Shown here: positions 1 through 12,278 of the stretch, piece by piece | Numbering within the stretch: the stretch's first letter is position 1 | How the letters are laid out: each line of letters begins with the position of its first letter | DNA from: Steromphala cineraria | Lineage: Eukaryota > Mollusca > Gastropoda > Trochida > Trochidae | Assembly (NCBI GenBank): GCA_916613615.1 | Contig: OU744737.1 | Coordinates: 888,001 to 952,000, forward strand | Length of the DNA stretch: 64,000 nucleotides | Direction: 5' to 3' | Notes under the pieces: model-generated | The model's database searches: none | Seen by the model: only the letters and a program-made list of their open reading frames with translations | What the model was told of the DNA's origin: nothing | Made by a program: the position numbers and the translations under genes

Positions 1-478
1 AGTTTTTCAGAACTTATAACGATGTATAATTGTTTACACCTCTGGGGACTTACAATGACATGGTCACATTCAAGATCAAAGGTCAAGGTCACAAGCTATA
101 AAATCACTTAAAAATTCCTTGTAATCGCGATAACTTAAAAAGTTTTTGTGCTATGAAGTTTAAATTTTGTATGTATTATCTCTTGAGAAGTACAAAATTT
201 TTGAAAGGTCTTGGGTATGAAGTGTCAAAGGTCAAGGTCACAGCAAGGTCAACAAATATTGAGAAAATGGATTATTTTTACTTTTACCTCTTTAATTTGT
301 TACATTAATGTTATATTCAATGAAATGTATTCATTGATTGCATGACCTTGAGTGTCAAAGGTCAAGGTCACAAGAAAATGCCCAATATGCTGAGACTTGT
401 AGAAGGCGGAACAGGGTAAGGCGAAACCCCAAGTTTCGGGGCTGCTCTGTTTTTGCGGTGTCCCGCAAACACTAATCT
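1..478 (+). repeat. Partial copy of the nuclear-receptor-motif dispersed repeat
   Basis: Matches the 3' half of the element at 28945-29884, including repeated GTCAAAGGTCAAGGTCA blocks (about 82, 227 and 354) and the end CGGGGCTGCTCTG with TTGCGGTGTCCCGC. The 5' part lies outside the window or is missing. Confidence 0.8.
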
Positions 479-1190
479 AGTTAAAATAAGGTCATACATT
501 TGATCACTTTATTTATGTAAAAATGGTAGATGACTCTTTAATGATCTCGGGCACTCAGCTAGGACATGAGGTGTCTCCCTGGGTTGTGTATTCATTTAAA
601 AAGGGTCCATTGATATCTGGTCAATCTCATTAAAATAAGGTTATACATTTGATCACTTTATTTATGTACAATTGGAAGATGATTCTTTAATGATCTCGGA
701 CACTCAGTTAAGACATGAGGTGTCTCCCTGGGTTGTGTATACTTTTAAAAAGGATCCATTGACATCTCGTCAATCTCATTAAAATAAGGTTATACATTTG
801 ATCACTTTATTTATGTACAATTGGAAGATGACTCTTTAATGATCTCGGACACTCAGTTAAGACATGAGGTGTCTCCCTGGGTTGTGTATACTTTTAAAAA
901 GGGTCAATTGACATCTCGTCAATCTCATTAAAAAAATATCGTACATTTGATCACTTTATGCATTCATTGCCCTCACTTTTAAAGGAACAGGCACTCAAGA
1001 AAAACATGTGATTTCTGACCTTGGGCACGTGTAGTTTTACTAAATGGTCCATTGATAACAGGTCCATCTCACCAAGATAAGTTCTGAAATTTTTATTCTT
1101 GAATGATGTAATGAGTTCAAGTACAGCATGTGGTCCCTGGGCATGTGTAGTTGATAAAACGCTTAATGGCTAGCAGATCAGTCTCAATGT
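479..1190 (+). repeat. 148-bp tandem repeat, three good copies plus decayed copies
   Basis: Units begin TTAAAATAAGGTTATACATT at about 483, 631 and 779 and contain CATGAGGTGTCTCCCTGGG; from about 927 further copies are strongly decayed. Single degenerate relatives occur at 4855-5030 and 5750-6050, so the family is also dispersed. Confidence 0.85.
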
Positions 1191-1784
1191 GTATCTATAT
1201 ACCCCTAGTCAAGAAATAGAGGATACTTAATGATGTTTGTCAAATACCATATTTATTTCATCGAGTGACATGGGTAAAGTTGATGAAATAAACATGGTAT
1301 TTGGTGAGCCCCGTCTGTTTGCAGACCCATGAAACATAGCAATCCGCGACCTAATCAACATAGTCCCAACTTAATAATTTTATGGAAAATATTTCCTAAG
1401 ATAACAAAAAATATTTCACTACAAAAACAACAATAACTAATATTTTCTGGTTCTCATATTACATTTAATCATTATTAAGATTCAAATGCCAAGTTTTTTT
1501 CGCAAAAGCACTTGCGTAGTGTTTCGTCTTAGAGTTCCCGTCCGCCATTTTACAACGTAACAGCTTGGTCCGAACGATCGTCAAGAAAACGGTAAATAAC
1601 CTTTAAATTATTAACAATATTGCGTAAATAACAGTAACTGGGGATGTTATCAGGAAAAAACAGTCTGATAAAAGTATTCAACTGAGCTGACATAGTTTAA
1701 CTGTTGTAATCCAAGTATTGTTATTGTTCTCGAGGGCACTTCACCCCTCACGACCCGGCCTCAATCGCATTACATTCGGACAGC
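1191..1784. other. Spacer with a small foldback
   Basis: Inverted arms AAATACCATATTTATTTCATC and its near-complement enclose about 22 bp at 1240-1301. Nothing else was recognised up to the Crypton pseudogene. Confidence 0.5.
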
Positions 1785-3797
1785 TTATTGTGTTGTGATC
1801 GTCCTGTGTCCCTCTCGGTTGCAGACACCGGTTGCGGCCGATTCATACCAATAACCTTTGGGGTAACATTGATAGTTACATTGCCACGGACAGTACTGGC
1901 AACCATTATACTCGACAGGAAGTTCCTGGAGTGAGAGGCGCTGTACGAGGATGATCCAACCACGATCCTGCCAGTGCGAGATGAAATCAGCACTCGGTGA
2001 CCCGGATGGATGAGTGACAGTGGCACAGGGCTGGCGAGAATTCGTAAGGGCAAGTTGACCTGGGTGACTCGAAGAAAGGGCAGGTTGACCTTGGTTACTC
2101 GTAGAAAGTGTTTTGGAGATATTCTTTTGTTGAATAGTGTTGATGCCAGAGTAATTGTTGATTGAATTCACATTTTTGTGGCCTGAAAGTAAACAATTAA
2201 AAAATAAATTTGCAATATTCCAGTCATTGCTTTTGTTTGGATTTAAATAATAATCCTTTTAGTTCTGTGCAATTTTGTAAATTTAAATTATTATTTGATA
2301 ATCATTTTTTGGATTAACATTTTTATATGGCAATATTCTCAAGGATAATCCTTATAAAAATAATCCTTTATCCTTAGTAAAATGCTACTGTGGCTATGAT
2401 AAAATTTCTCTTTTTTTTATTTTATGAAAATTAAGTAATTTGAATAGTTATTAATGCATGTGTTGTATTTAGAGAGTTTATGTCTACCTGAAGGGCCTGG
2501 TAAAATTATTTTACAAGTAAAACACTCTCTTGTTGTGACATTTAGCTATTTACCAAATCTGTAAATTAATTGTTGAGAAAATCTACCTGTTACTTGAATT
2601 ATTTCAGTTGGTGGCAGTCCCGAGTCCCGCAGTTTCTGTACAAGATGTTTTCGTACGCTGAGTAAGAAACAGGTAATATTCTTAATGTCATATAGGCTAA
2701 TAATATTGTACTTTTGTTTTAAGATTTGATAGTTCAAAGAATATTAGATATTTTGAAAATGATGTTCATATGCTTAATTTGTGTTATTACTGCAATGTGG
2801 TCACAACATTGACAAAAATGTTTTGTTGTTAGTCATTCACCAATATCAAAATTTTTTAAAGGATATATTTACCTATAGGGAGTGATTCTGTTGTCATTTT
2901 CAATATCCGTGCCAGCTTTCATAGTTTTCATAATTGCATATATATGCTGTTGATGCCCATGGCATTTGATTTATACCATGGTCCGTCTTGTTTGGTGGAA
3001 GTGGTTCACCGCCAAGAAGAAAGGTGAGTCCTCTGATGCCGCTGTGTCGGGACGCTTGCTGCTGTACAGTTTGTACAGGAACACTGGGTCTCGGTCTGGC
3101 TCATCCGGTACCGCATAGGCTCTCGGTTTGATCTGCCTGACATTTCTTTCATTTTCCCCCGTTCTTGTCTTTGTCTGTCTCTCATTGCAAAAAAACAAGA
3201 ACTCTTCTCCATTTTCATTCTGTAGCGTTATTTCCCCCCATTTCAGGTCATGGGTTTCCAGTGGCCGGTCCGCATTCCAAAATGAGTGGTGCATGTTAAC
3301 CACAAGGAATTGATCAGAGAAGACGGACTTGATGCTCCTAGATTGCCCTTCTGATACATATTATCAATTTGTTGATCAGTAATTTCTGCTGCTGCCCTAG
3401 GTCTGTTACCATTGCCTTCAGTGTTGTTCCTGGGTGGTCAGTTAAGGGGGTCATTCTGGCCTTTTCTGAGTGGATGGGACCCCTTGCAATGGTAAAAGTA
3501 TCCTACTTCTCCAAATTCTAAGGGACACCAAGCAAAAAGGGTAGGCAAATGTCCCCAGGACTCCCTCTAGGAACAACACTGGCCTTGTTTTTTTTAGATG
3601 TTTCATTTTACTCTTGAGTGTTTTCCTGCATTTGTTGAATTGAATGTCAGTCATGATGCTCACCCCATAGTCCTTTTTCTTCAGGTATCGCTCGATTGAC
3701 GAAATAAAAGCCCTGATGGTGCATGGCTCGTACTCGCCCCCGGTCTTCTTGCGGACAGACAGGTTGAACTGGCAGATGTACTGATTCAAGTCCAGAT
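1785..3797 (-). pseudogene. Crypton-derived tyrosine recombinase (DUF3504 / KIAA1958-like) pseudogene
   Basis: Read on the - strand from 3797 down. Recognisable blocks: NQYICQFNLSVRKK and SSIERYLKKKDYG (core-binding part, 3789-3590), then after a MITE GNGNRPRAAAEITDQQID and SLINSLWLTCTTHFGMR (3405-3260), LKWGEITL, ERQTKTRTGE and KRPDTAASEDSPF (3240-3010), then NRITPY to an exon end at 2873. Exon 2657-2587 reads VRKHLVQKLRDSGLPPTEII, holding the catalytic Arg; the last exon, from 2182, reads GHKNVNSINNYSGINTIQQK, with the HxxR-partner His/Lys region and the Tyr. Introns 2872-2658 and 2586-2183 keep GT-AG and phase. Breaks: frameshifts near 3268, near 2935 and in the A8 tract at about 3590, plus the MITE; probably another near the C-terminus. 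The N-terminus is cut by a dispersed repeat at about 3797. The family are domesticated or mobile Crypton recombinases; this copy is dead. Confidence 0.85.
3419..3581. mobile_element. 163-bp MITE inserted in the Crypton pseudogene
   Basis: Terminal inverted repeats CAGTGTTGTTCCT / AGGAACAACACTG, flanked by a direct 5-bp duplication GCCTT (3414-3418 and 3582-3586). Dropping the element and one GCCTT brings the LKK and GNGNRP coding blocks next to each other apart from one base in the A tract, so the insertion postdates the coding sequence. No ORF; non-autonomous. Confidence 0.85.
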
Positions 3798-4840
3798 GGG
3801 CTTATGGCATGGCCCGTCGTCCGGCGTACGTCCGTCATCCGTCCGTCCGTCCGTAAACTTTCGACTTCTCCTCATGAACCATACACATTAGAGAGCTGAA
3901 ATTTTGTGTACAGGTACCTTAGCATATGGAGATTCAAATAGGGTCACAGGGGTCACAACCTTAAAAACCTTTTTTCATCTTCTTCTCCAGTTCTTAAACG
4001 ACTAGAGAGTTAAAAAAAATATGTGCAGACTCCTTGGCCAATGGGGATTCTAAATTGTAGATTTCGTGACCCCATGACCCCAAATAGGGTCACAGGGGTC
4101 ACAACCTTAAAAACCAATTCTCATCTTCTTCTCCAGTTCCAAAAGGAGTAGATAGTTAAAAATGATATGTGTAGACTCCTTGGACAATGGGGATTCTAAT
4201 TTGTAACTTTAGTGACCCCGTGACCCCAAATAGGGTCACAGGGGTCACAACCTTAAAAACCTATTTTCATTTTCTTCTCCAGTTCTAAAAGGACTAGAGA
4301 GTTAAAAATGATATGTGCAGTCTCCTTGGCCAATGGGGATTCTTAATTGTAGATTTCGTGACCCAGTGACCCCAAATAGGGTCACAGGGGTCACAACCTT
4401 AAAAACCTATTTTCATCATCACCTATAGCTCCTAAAGGTCTATTGAGCTGAAAGACTGCATGTAGACTCCTTGGCCAATTGGGATTCTAAACTGTAGGTT
4501 TCGTGACCCCATGACCCCAAATAGGGTCACAGGGGTCACAATCTTAAAAACTTATTTTTCTCCATTAGATGACAGCCTATGGCATATTTATTTCTCCTTG
4601 GATATTTTAGTGTGGACTTCTTTCACTGTCTGATATTGGCGATCTAGAAAGTGTTGAATAATAATAAATCATTTGGGTAAGGAAATTTATTACGAAATCG
4701 TTACATTTGTTTTGTAATTTGTTGTTAGGTTTTCTTGCAATAGGTAACATCAGTTTCATTTTTAGCTCATCTGGCCAGTATAAAGCAAACTTGATATGAT
4801 GCCTGATGAGCTACAGAGCCAATGACTCTATTTTTTTCAT
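3797..4840 (+). repeat. Dispersed 'GGGCTTATGGCATGG' repeat with internal 150-bp tandem units
   Basis: Starts with GATGGGCTTATGGCATGGC, then CCGTCCGT and a block with TTCTTCTCCAG and CTCCTTGG that recurs about 4.5 times (period about 150 bp) to 4560. A second piece at 4765-4835 has the family start TTAGCTCATCTGG fused to its end GCCTGATGAGCTACAGAGCC. The repeat truncates the Crypton pseudogene. Confidence 0.85.
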
Positions 4841-6242
4841 TATTTATCAGCGGTAAAACCCCATTAGAGAATTATTCAATGATCTCGAGCATTCAACTAG
4901 GGCAAGAGGCTTTTTCCAGGGTTGTGTATTTTTTCAAAACAGCTCTTTGATACTCAGTCATTCTCCTTAAAAAAGATCTCAAATGTGATCTCTCTATTTA
5001 TGAACTACGGGTAGATGACTATTAAAAATGTAGTGATGTTACATATGTTAGAAAAGTAATTTTACTGTATTTATTGTAATTATTGCAATATTTTGGGACC
5101 AACCTAGAGAAAATTGGACCAAAAATCATTAAGTATGAGACAATTTACCAAATGACATAAACAACAACCCCGGCATGTTGACTTGAAGGCGAATAATCAG
5201 CTGTTGCCATCTCAAAATTGCATTCCTAAATTATAAAATATACGCTGTCGGGGGCATATAAGTTGTCGGGCACGACTTTATTTTGTTCTTTTCCTCAAAT
5301 CAGATATTTGTTGCCTCCAAGTTGAGACACAGTGTAATTCCTACACACTAAGGATGCGCTGTATTATCAATATATCGGTATATTGCAATGCAGGAAAAGC
5401 GTGCTATGAATCGGTACACACTTCTGAAAATATCCAATATGTCAAATTGTTTAAAAGGAACAATTTCCATCTAAAATTGCCCAAAAATACAACCATATAC
5501 AACATGATTTTACAGAGAGTTATTAACAAAGTGTGAAGTTGTGTTGTGAAAATAAGTCAAGTATGTATCCAGGTTATAAGCAGTGATTAGAAGGCATCCC
5601 TTTCCAACAAGGCTCATAGCTGAGCAATGACGATCATTCTTAATGCTCATATTTAGAGAAGATGGCATGCAAATTCTTGAATTTGAAAAGAACCAATATA
5701 TTTTGCAATACACGTTTTTGTATCGGAATATATTGCAATACAGAAATGAGGACATGAGGTGTCTCTTTAATGATCTCAGGTATTCTAGTGAGTCATTAGA
5801 TTTCTGCATTTGTTTTTTATCAACACAGCTAATTGATACCCGGTCAATCTAATTAAAATTAGATTATCTTAACCCTAGGTAGATATAGCTTAACTGATCT
5901 CAGGTATTCAAGTTAGGGATGATGTTACTTCATGGTTTGTGTATTTTTAAGCACAGCTAATTGATTCCTGGTCAGTCTTATTAAAATTAGTCTGCTAAGT
6001 TTGTTCTCTTTATTATAAACGGTTTAACCCAAGGTAGATAACTCTTTACCGTACCAAGAAATATTCAGAATTTTCTAAAAGTATGAATAATTTTTTCACT
6101 AAGGATTGGATGTCATATTCCGGCGCATGCCCAGGGGACCGGAAGCAGCTACCACCGCCACCGCCACCAGTGAGTACACGGCAAAATGACTTCCATTTCC
6201 TCATTGAGAAAGGTAAGGGGCTTTTCCCTGAGTTAAGGTAGG
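4840..6242. other. AT-rich spacer with degenerate 148-bp repeats
   Basis: Degenerate relatives of the 148-bp repeat lie at 4855-5030 and 5750-6050. At 6160-6175 a CCACCG run is followed by GTGAGTAC, donor-like, but I see no exon to go with it. No gene is supported. Confidence 0.5.
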
Positions 6243-6302
6243 TTAAAGGTGCATTGCTGCAGTATTTTTGACCTTTTTCACTTTAAATTGTTTTAAATGC
6301 TG

Positions 6303-9060
6303 AAATACATACCTAACAAAATGGTTGCAAGTCAAAACAATCTTAATAACGAAATATTTTTTTATTTAAAAAAAAAAATTCTTCTTGTTTTGTGGTCCGC
6401 AAACTATTACGACTTCCGTTAATCGAATGTTACTCTACACCATCATGTCTGATTCCACAATGCCGTCACGTCATGTAGGTTACCCAACTGGGAAGTTTGA
6501 TGCGCTTAGTTGACAATTATTTTTGTGTGAATGTTTCAAATGATAAATACCTATGTACTAACATTTCCGGTTGTCATATAATTGTATAGATTATTCATCT
6601 TGGCAAAAATACTCTTGATCGTGTTGAAATATATGTATCGTAGATCAGATTCAGACTGTCACGTTCTGTCAAATGCAATCAAATAAGACCAGTATCTTCC
6701 AACTAAACTGTCACAATGAATAAGGGAGATTTTCTGAATACATTTGTTGTCATTCTGAAACGATCAGGGCCCAACTTCAGAGCATTAATAAAACGTTGTT
6801 GAACAATAGGCTAACACATTAAGGTAGCACGTTAAGGTTGCATATACATAATCATAATCATCAAGCTGTTAGCTAAAATGAATGAATGAATGAATGAATG
6901 AATGAAATACTGATATAAATACATGATAATGAAATACTAAAAAATAGGTGGTAAAATCCTTTCAAACCTTATTTGGTCTGGAAGTTAGAAAACTATCCTT
7001 TAATGAATGTACTGACCAACCAAAGTGTTGCACCATTCCCATATAACAATTTTGAACTGAAAACATGTTTGCTTTTATGTAATCAAAAGTTCAGAAAAAA
7101 ATGTGTGTGATATGTGTCTTCTCCAATAGCCAATATTTCTAAATTGTCAAATCAAAAGTTATGCAAAGTTATCTTTCTATTCAAGATAATTTTAGCAAAT
7201 TAAGTTACATAACTAGTTTCGTCATTTTATCAACATAAACTCTTTATAGAATTTCAAAACAGTTAACTCTCATGCAATTAGAAAATACCAAAGGCACATC
7301 ACCAAATTGAGCATTATCTCAACTTTTGCCTATTGCATTAATGTGCAAGGAGCATTTTTCAGATTAGTTATCAAAGAAATGGAAAAAAATATCAAATTCT
7401 TTTGAAAGTTGCAAATCCTAAAATGCAATATATGCAATATCGCCATGTCTCAGCCCTTCTCTGCTTACTTGCCGAGCACCTGCGCAGCCCCATACTGCTT
7501 TTGAAATGAGGGGAAAAAATAATTAATTCAAATTGTTGTGAAATTGACAATCCCTTGAAAGATTTTTGCAATTTTGTTATTCAAATTGCTCGTTTTAGAT
7601 AATTTATTCAAAAGGTACAATATCACAAAGAAGTAAATCACACATCAGTCAAAGTATAAAACATAAAGTGTAGATTATATATTGATGGTAATATTTTTTT
7701 ATTTTTTGAAGGAGTTTTTATCAATGCAAACTCTTAAGGCATAAATTCCTGATAACAAAATGACACCTTTCAAACTATGATTAAGGGGAGATAATCAACA
7801 AGTTCAATCAGAAGGTTATCTTCAGTTCCCTCAAAACCATTAAATGAAGGGTATTAAGGCTTTTATAGAATGTATACAATATCAAATCACATACTTCCCA
7901 AATTCTGCATCAATTGTAAATTCTAAACCTGGAACTGTAACATATTGTCTTTGAAAATTAAAAATTACCACAGTTTTTTTGTTTAAATTTGTCAAGTAAA
8001 AACTCATACTATCAATGGCACTATCAAGAGCATATATTAAGCATATTGAACCAAACTTTGCAACTTGTCTTTATTTGACAATTCTATCTCAAAATAATAA
8101 TATGTTCTCAGTATTGCCCTTGGCAATAACATCTGCTTTTGATATAAAAATAACGAAAGTCAACTAGAATTTATTTGTTTATATCAGTAATACAAACAGG
8201 GGCATGTCAAAGCCTACTCTAACATAAGACATTAAAAACAATACTATTTCACCAATTACACCATTAAACAAAAAAATAATAATTCAAGTTTCTATCTCTT
8301 TGCCGCTTTTGATATTTCGTCCAAATTCGATTTAATCTTGTTCAAATTTGTTTGACTGTCTGACTATAAATTTGGGATAAAATAAGTAGTCATCATAGAC
8401 ATGGACTATATTTAAACTTATCAATTTTAAGCTTGTGTTCTGTTTATGAAACTTTCACAACCCAATTTACCATTTGCATCAGATTTTTTCCTCCATTATC
8501 AGATATTGTCATTTCTATATAATGGAAAAATAAATGAAGATCAAAATGACCAACTCTACAGCAACATATCCAAGGTTGTGAGTTTTTCTCTCAGCGAAAA
8601 CAAATTAAATTTGAGAGGAAAAACAAGAGTTATATAAGATATAATGAAGATAAAGTGAGTCATTCATCCAACTAAAATCCTCATCCCATTCCCCTTCCCA
8701 ATCTTCCTTGTGATAGTATCATAGTGTGTTCATGACATTTAAATCACTTTATATAAACATGTTGATAAGATTGTAATTAGATATTATCATTTTTTAATTA
8801 TTCTAGAGATTGTTTTCCTCCTTAAATATTCACACCAATTGATCATACAAAGACAGTCAATGAAACATATTCATTATGTCATGAATGGAGCAGTATGATT
8901 ATTTAATCAAATAAAATATCAAGTATTTACCTAAAATTATATTGGAAAGGCAACTGTACTGTAATATACATTATACATTAATTGCATAATAACAAATGAG
9001 ACTTGATTATACACGTATATATTATAGATATGTATACAATTACCTTGTAATTCATTTCCT
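6303..9060. other. Gene-poor AT-rich region
   Basis: About 2.7 kb with no ORF above background, one short GAAT microsatellite (6876-6907) and no recognised transposon sequence. A 63-codon frame at 8446-8637 shows no family features and is treated as chance. Confidence 0.6.
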
Positions 9061-9066
9061 TATCAA

Positions 9067-9445
9067 TTTAGCTCATCTCACCTGTAAGGCCTGATGGGCT
9101 TATGGCATGGCATGGTGTCCCAGCGTCCCTCCTTTCGTCAGTAAACTTTGTGGAAATTCGACTCCTTCAGAACCATAAGGCCCGGAAAGCTTAAAATTGG
9201 TGTACAGATTCCTTGACTAGTTAGGATAAAAAATTGTAGCTTTGGTGGCCCAATATAACCCCAATATTCTGATATGAACAATTTTTATTTCTATATTGAT
9301 TACAGGTATCTGAAATCACATCACTTATATACTTAAGTCTAGAATTTGAGACTTTGTGGCTCCTACAAATTGGGAAACCACATTGGCCACAGCAAAATTA
9401 AATTTGAAGCCTGATGAGCTACAGAGCCAATGGCTCTATTTCTAT
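9067..9445 (+). repeat. Dispersed 'AGCTCATC' repeat, copy 2
   Basis: Starts TTTAGCTCATCTCACCTGTA and GATGGGCTTATGGCATGGC, ends GCCTGATGAGCTACAGAGCC then AATGGCTCTATTT. Same family as 3797-4840. Confidence 0.85.
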
Positions 9446-10349
9446 AAATATATAAGACGAATGATAATGACTGATGGAAATCTGAAAAAATGACATGGAT
9501 ATAAATTAACTGAAATGATGTCTGATGGTAAAATGATAAAATGAAGGATATTTAATGAAATAAGTAACATGGATAATGTATAAATGTGTACACATAATCT
9601 GGTAAAATTTTGACGTAAGCTTTATTCTGAATAACATGCCTTAGATTTAATAATTTTGAGATTTATTATTTGAAGTCTGAAAAACCATGAGGGGCCCTAA
9701 ATAGATATTAAATATTGCTGTGAATGGAAATTGACAAATGATTTGCTGAGGGGTAATAAATTGATTAGAACATGAATACGTCATCATGATATCATATATT
9801 ATATTAATACTGCTGCAAAGTCTGAAAATTTCAAAACATTGTGTGTCAAAACCCATCTGGGATGAAGTATGGATTGTCTTGGTCTCACCTGCAGTAGGAA
9901 CCCAGCCATCGCAGATTCGCACCGCTCGCCCGCTGTCAGTTTTGATGTGTTAGGGACCATCATGGCTGAGACAATGAAGCATAAGGTAAACTACATGTAC
10001 TCTTTCTTCTCGACGGAAGACCCTTTACTTGTCAATCACGTGCAAGCCGGCCCCTGCTATTTCAATCGCAAGTCACCCATTTCCGGAGTCAGACACTTCT
10101 GTTATCCGCCATATTTATGGAAACATAATTAAGAAGAGGATTTTTCCAGGTGATCTCCTTGAATACATATAAGTCGACAGAGTTTTAATAATTTTTGTAG
10201 AGGCGCCTCAATTCTATGATAAGTAAGAATAAATTCATAACATTTATTTTGTTGAAAACCGACCAGTTAAAAAGCTCATTAACTGCCGGAATGTACCTTT
10301 AAGGGAATGCATTTTTTTATATTGGGTCTCTAAAATTCTAATGTTTAGA

Positions 10350-10668
10350 AACATCAGGCCTGTAAGGCTAGATGGGCTTATGGCATGGCGTAGTGTCCGG
10401 CATCTGTCCGTTCATGCATCCGTCCGTAAACTTTGTGCAATTACAACTTCTTCTCCAGGAGTGTAAAGCCTATAAATCTGTATCGTTTTGTACAGACACC
10501 TTGATCAATGAGGATTATGATTTACAGCTTTTGGTGACCCTTGGGTTCCTAATAACCCTTGCATTTGGTGACCCTTTGGCCCCTTCTAAGGGAGAAACAA
10601 CATTAGTCACACCCTTAAGCAAAATTAAATATGAAGCCTGATGACCTACAGAGCAAAAAGTTTTATTA
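10350..10668 (+). repeat. Dispersed 'AGCTCATC' repeat, copy 3
   Basis: Contains GATGGGCTTATGGCATGGC at 10371, CCGTCCGTAAACTTTGTG, and ends AGCCTGATGACCTACAGAGC. An 89-codon frame across it is a by-product of the repeat. Confidence 0.8.
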
Positions 10669-11510
10669 ATGTCATTTGTTTTGTTCAAATTGCATTATTT
10701 AGTGATTAACTATCCAAAGTCTAAAGAACTACAGAACACATATATTTCCTCATTGTCTTAACACATTTATTTCAAGGTATTTAGTTCTAGGTTCCCCAGG
10801 AATTGTAGGAGAGAGAGAAAAGAGAGAGACAGAGAGAGCTCGTTACTGGAAGCTGCTGTATTAGACTGCACCTGATCATGATATTCAACATATCGGTGCA
10901 GTTTAATGAGCGTTTTCCCCGTTTCAAATCGTCAGAGGTGCAGAGTCTGTATCCTGAGAGTTGTGATCTGGTTGGAGAAGACTGTGCAAGCTACAGTCCT
11001 GTAGAAATGCAAACAGAAGGAGACAGTGGGTCATCTGCTTTTAGCTGTGCTTGCATGTCACCGGTGAGAGGGTCTGGGCTTGTGTTTGTATACCAAATGT
11101 TGTGATCTTTTTTTTATCAATTCATTTCTGTTTTTAGGTAGTTAGTTAGGTAGGTAGGTAGGTAGGTAGGTAGGTAGGTAGGTAGGTACCTGCCTGCCTG
11201 CCTGCCTGCATGGTTTTAGAGGGACAGTCCTATTATTTTGTATTTTGGGTAATTTTGTACCATACTGCAATTTCTTACCTGGTTTGTAGCTACTTGCCCT
11301 GACCTTTTTGTTTTAAAAGGGTTATTTAATTTAATTCAAATATGAGATTTAATCAATAAAGAAATTATTACCCAAGTAAGTGTGTAAGTGTGCTACATGA
11401 CTTTTACGAAATTAGTGCAAAATTGTGTACAACCCTTACTCTTGCTTGGTCAATACACATAATCACACTTGTTTCATAAAAATAATATGACACACACATA
11501 CTCTGGAAAC
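10669..11510. other. Spacer with purine and GGTA/CCTG microsatellites and one exon-like frame
   Basis: A GAGA run is at 10808-10840 and a GGTA tract joins a CCTG tract at 11140-11208. A 75-codon frame (10878-11105) contains ACCG/GTGAGAG, donor-like, at 11060 and a possible acceptor TCGTCAG before 10939. Its protein is not recognised. Confidence 0.4.
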
Positions 11511-11514
11511 ATTT

Positions 11515-12278
11515 AACTCAACCCGGCTGGGAGTATATATTACTGAGCTCAACTCCCCAGGGAGCATAGGTATTATTGAACGCAACACCCTGGGAAGTAT
11601 ACATTCAATGGAGCTTGTGACCTGAAGAATAGACATGCCTCTGAGCTCAATATGTCATGGAGGCCAAGGCAATTGGGAGTATACATATCATTGAGCTCAA
11701 CACCTTCAGGAGTAATCATGTCTATGTTTTCAACTCCCTTGCAAATATACATATCATTGAGCTAAAGACCTTGGGAATTATAATTTATTCTGGGGTCAAC
11801 CCCATAGTGAATACCTTACACTGAATTCAGTGCCCTGGGGAGTACAGGGATTAGGAAGGGCAGGGGCCATGGGCCATTTGCACATTTTCTGAAAAAATGG
11901 CCCATTAAAATTTTGAAGTTTACTATTGATATAAGGGCAATGGCCCCTTTAAAATACAGAAAATTACTAAAAGCCATGAAAATGGCCCATTGTCAAAAGT
12001 GTCCTTCCCAATCACTGGGAGTACACCTATCTTTTAGCTCAACATCCTGTAAAGTGTACTTAATTTGTAGGTCAGCACCCTGGGGAGAATACTAGTCGTT
12101 GATCTCAACACCATAGGGAGATACTTTGAGCTCAACAGCTTTTAATCACCGATATCTTTGAGCTTTTATACATTTAGGAGTACACCTTTCATCTATCTCA
12201 ACACCAAGGGGCGTACATGTAGATGTCACTAAGGTCGACACCCGGAGAATTATACATATCAATGAGCTCATCACCCTG
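11515..12278 (+). repeat. Decayed flank of the 33/66-bp minisatellite
   Basis: Recurring TGAGCTCAACACC and CTGGGGAGTA-like blocks with many substitutions, spaced irregularly. They are clearly related to the homogeneous array that follows but too diverged for one consensus. An unrelated block at 11850-12010 carries a duplicated AATGGCCCATT motif. Confidence 0.75.

Larger units (their letters stand above)
6243..10302. mobile_element. Possible 4.06-kb TTAA-ended element, non-coding
   Basis: The left end TTAAAGGTGCATTGCTGCAG and the complement of the right end, TTAAAGGTACATTCCGGCAG, agree at most of about 22 positions and start at TTAA on both sides. No transposase is seen between them, and a dispersed repeat at 9067 sits inside. 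They could equally be single ends of two unrelated TTAA MITEs. Confidence 0.3.

Noticed and set aside
1748..2053. 101-codon - strand frame as a separate gene
   Set aside because: It overlaps the last exon of the Crypton relic in another frame. At most it shows a late frameshift of that gene.
3128..3313. 61-codon + strand frame
   Set aside because: Antisense shadow of the recombinase core.
9400..9425. Hammerhead ribozyme core (CTGATGAG) in the dispersed repeat ends
   Set aside because: No GAAA box and no three-way stem arrangement around it.
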